Shown: positions 63,633 to 64,000 of the stretch, one piece after another | How positions within the stretch are numbered: the first letter of the stretch is position 1 | Layout: each line of letters starts with the position of its first letter | Assembly: GCF_037975245.1 (NCBI RefSeq) | Contig: NC_092572.1 | Location: forward strand, 28,131,989 to 28,195,988 | Direction: 5' to 3' | Length of the DNA stretch: 64,000 bases | DNA from: Apostichopus japonicus | Lineage: Eukaryota > Echinodermata > Holothuroidea > Aspidochirotida > Stichopodidae | Program-made: the position numbers and the translations under genes | The notes under the pieces: model-generated | The model's database searches: none | What the model was told of the DNA's origin: nothing | The model's input: only the letters and a program-made list of their open reading frames with translations

Positions 63633-64000
63633 CTGCAATTTAATACGTTGAAATGAGTTAGACACACATTATGATAATATTGACTAGTAAACAGGTAGCT
63701 ATAATTGGGCTAAAAAGTGAATCCTTCACAATTGAGGATATTAAGTGCAGCACTGCAGACAAGATTGAAAGGTGAATTCACAAAATGTTCATACTTTGAC
63801 TTTCGTGACCTTAAAAGACCTTTCATCGTTTAATTCCTATACTCGAGCAACATTACATAGCAAGTATGAAGCTCAACCAAACGTTACATTTGGAGTTCAA
63901 CTGAAAGGATATGTGTACTTACTAAAGCAGATCCACATTCCAGGTACAAAGGTCATGCAAGCTGTATTACTGAAGTTTCCCATAATTATTGCCTTAGAAT
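63633..64000. other. Right edge, intronic or upstream of the death-domain gene
   Basis: A TGACCT-type repeat fragment (ACTTTGACTTTCGTGACC... GTATGAAGCTCAACC) lies near 63793-63890. A GTAAGT donor on the minus strand near 63920 could end a further upstream exon, but the frame needed to join phase 0 at 63632 meets a stop after ten codons without an acceptor, so it was not called. Confidence 0.35.

Overview
This is a eukaryotic window from an animal, most likely a marine invertebrate deuterostome such as an echinoderm. Three things suggest this: intron-rich genes with canonical GT/AG sites, low GC with dense tandem and interspersed repeats, and the gene types present (a HECT ligase resembling the G2E3-like group, a retroviral-type integrase gene, a death-domain gene). 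The species is inference; no marker gene settles it.

The main result is a complete giant DNA transposon of about 20.8 kb at 16185-36951. Its ends are a perfect 55-bp terminal inverted repeat beginning TATGGCAAGCC, flanked by an exact 6-bp target duplication AGTACG (16179-16184 and 36952-36957). Each end continues inward as a satellite-like array of about 21-bp units with a GATATC core (about 317 bp on the left, about 680 bp on the right). Just inside each array starts one gene, and the two genes converge. The left gene (16683-28454, +) has eight exons and encodes a 648-residue protein with a C-terminal HECT ubiquitin-ligase domain that keeps its catalytic Cys. The right gene (31558-36182, -) has four exons and encodes a 502-residue integrase with an AT-hook-like GRP motif, a helix-turn-helix and an intact D,D(34)E triad. 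All splice phases in both genes close into open frames, so the element looks recent and possibly functional. A smaller inverted-repeat element (32826-33928) is nested in an integrase intron, and a tandem repeat of about 147 bp fills part of intron 4 of the HECT gene.

Left of the transposon (1-16178) there are AGGTCA/TGACCT-rich repeats, a tandem array of about 220 bp, a probable beta-propeller terminal exon on the minus strand (5782-6601), a diverged duplication with TGCAGGAT motifs, a second TGACCT-rich repeat zone, a tRNA-Thr-like sequence, a tRNA-derived SINE running into a long CATA/CA microsatellite, and a hAT-like MITE with an 8-bp duplication.

Right of it (36958-64000) there are a 16-bp minisatellite, a second SINE copy, a signal-peptide first exon (40613-40812, -), a CCCAGTTGGG-rich repeat, a GPCR C-terminal exon (45538-45737, +), several inverted repeats, a long TGACCT-type repeat array (49560-53165), two cysteine-rich exons (56402-58062, -) and the 3' part of a nuclear-type death-domain gene (58598-63632, -).

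Within the transposon a working picture can be drawn by inference. The integrase would bind the phased AT-rich arrays and cut and insert the element. The arrays sit where both promoters should be, so they may also regulate expression. The HECT ligase is an accessory gene that could modify the integrase or host factors. All coordinates and splice sites were read by eye; no alignment, gene prediction or database search was run.
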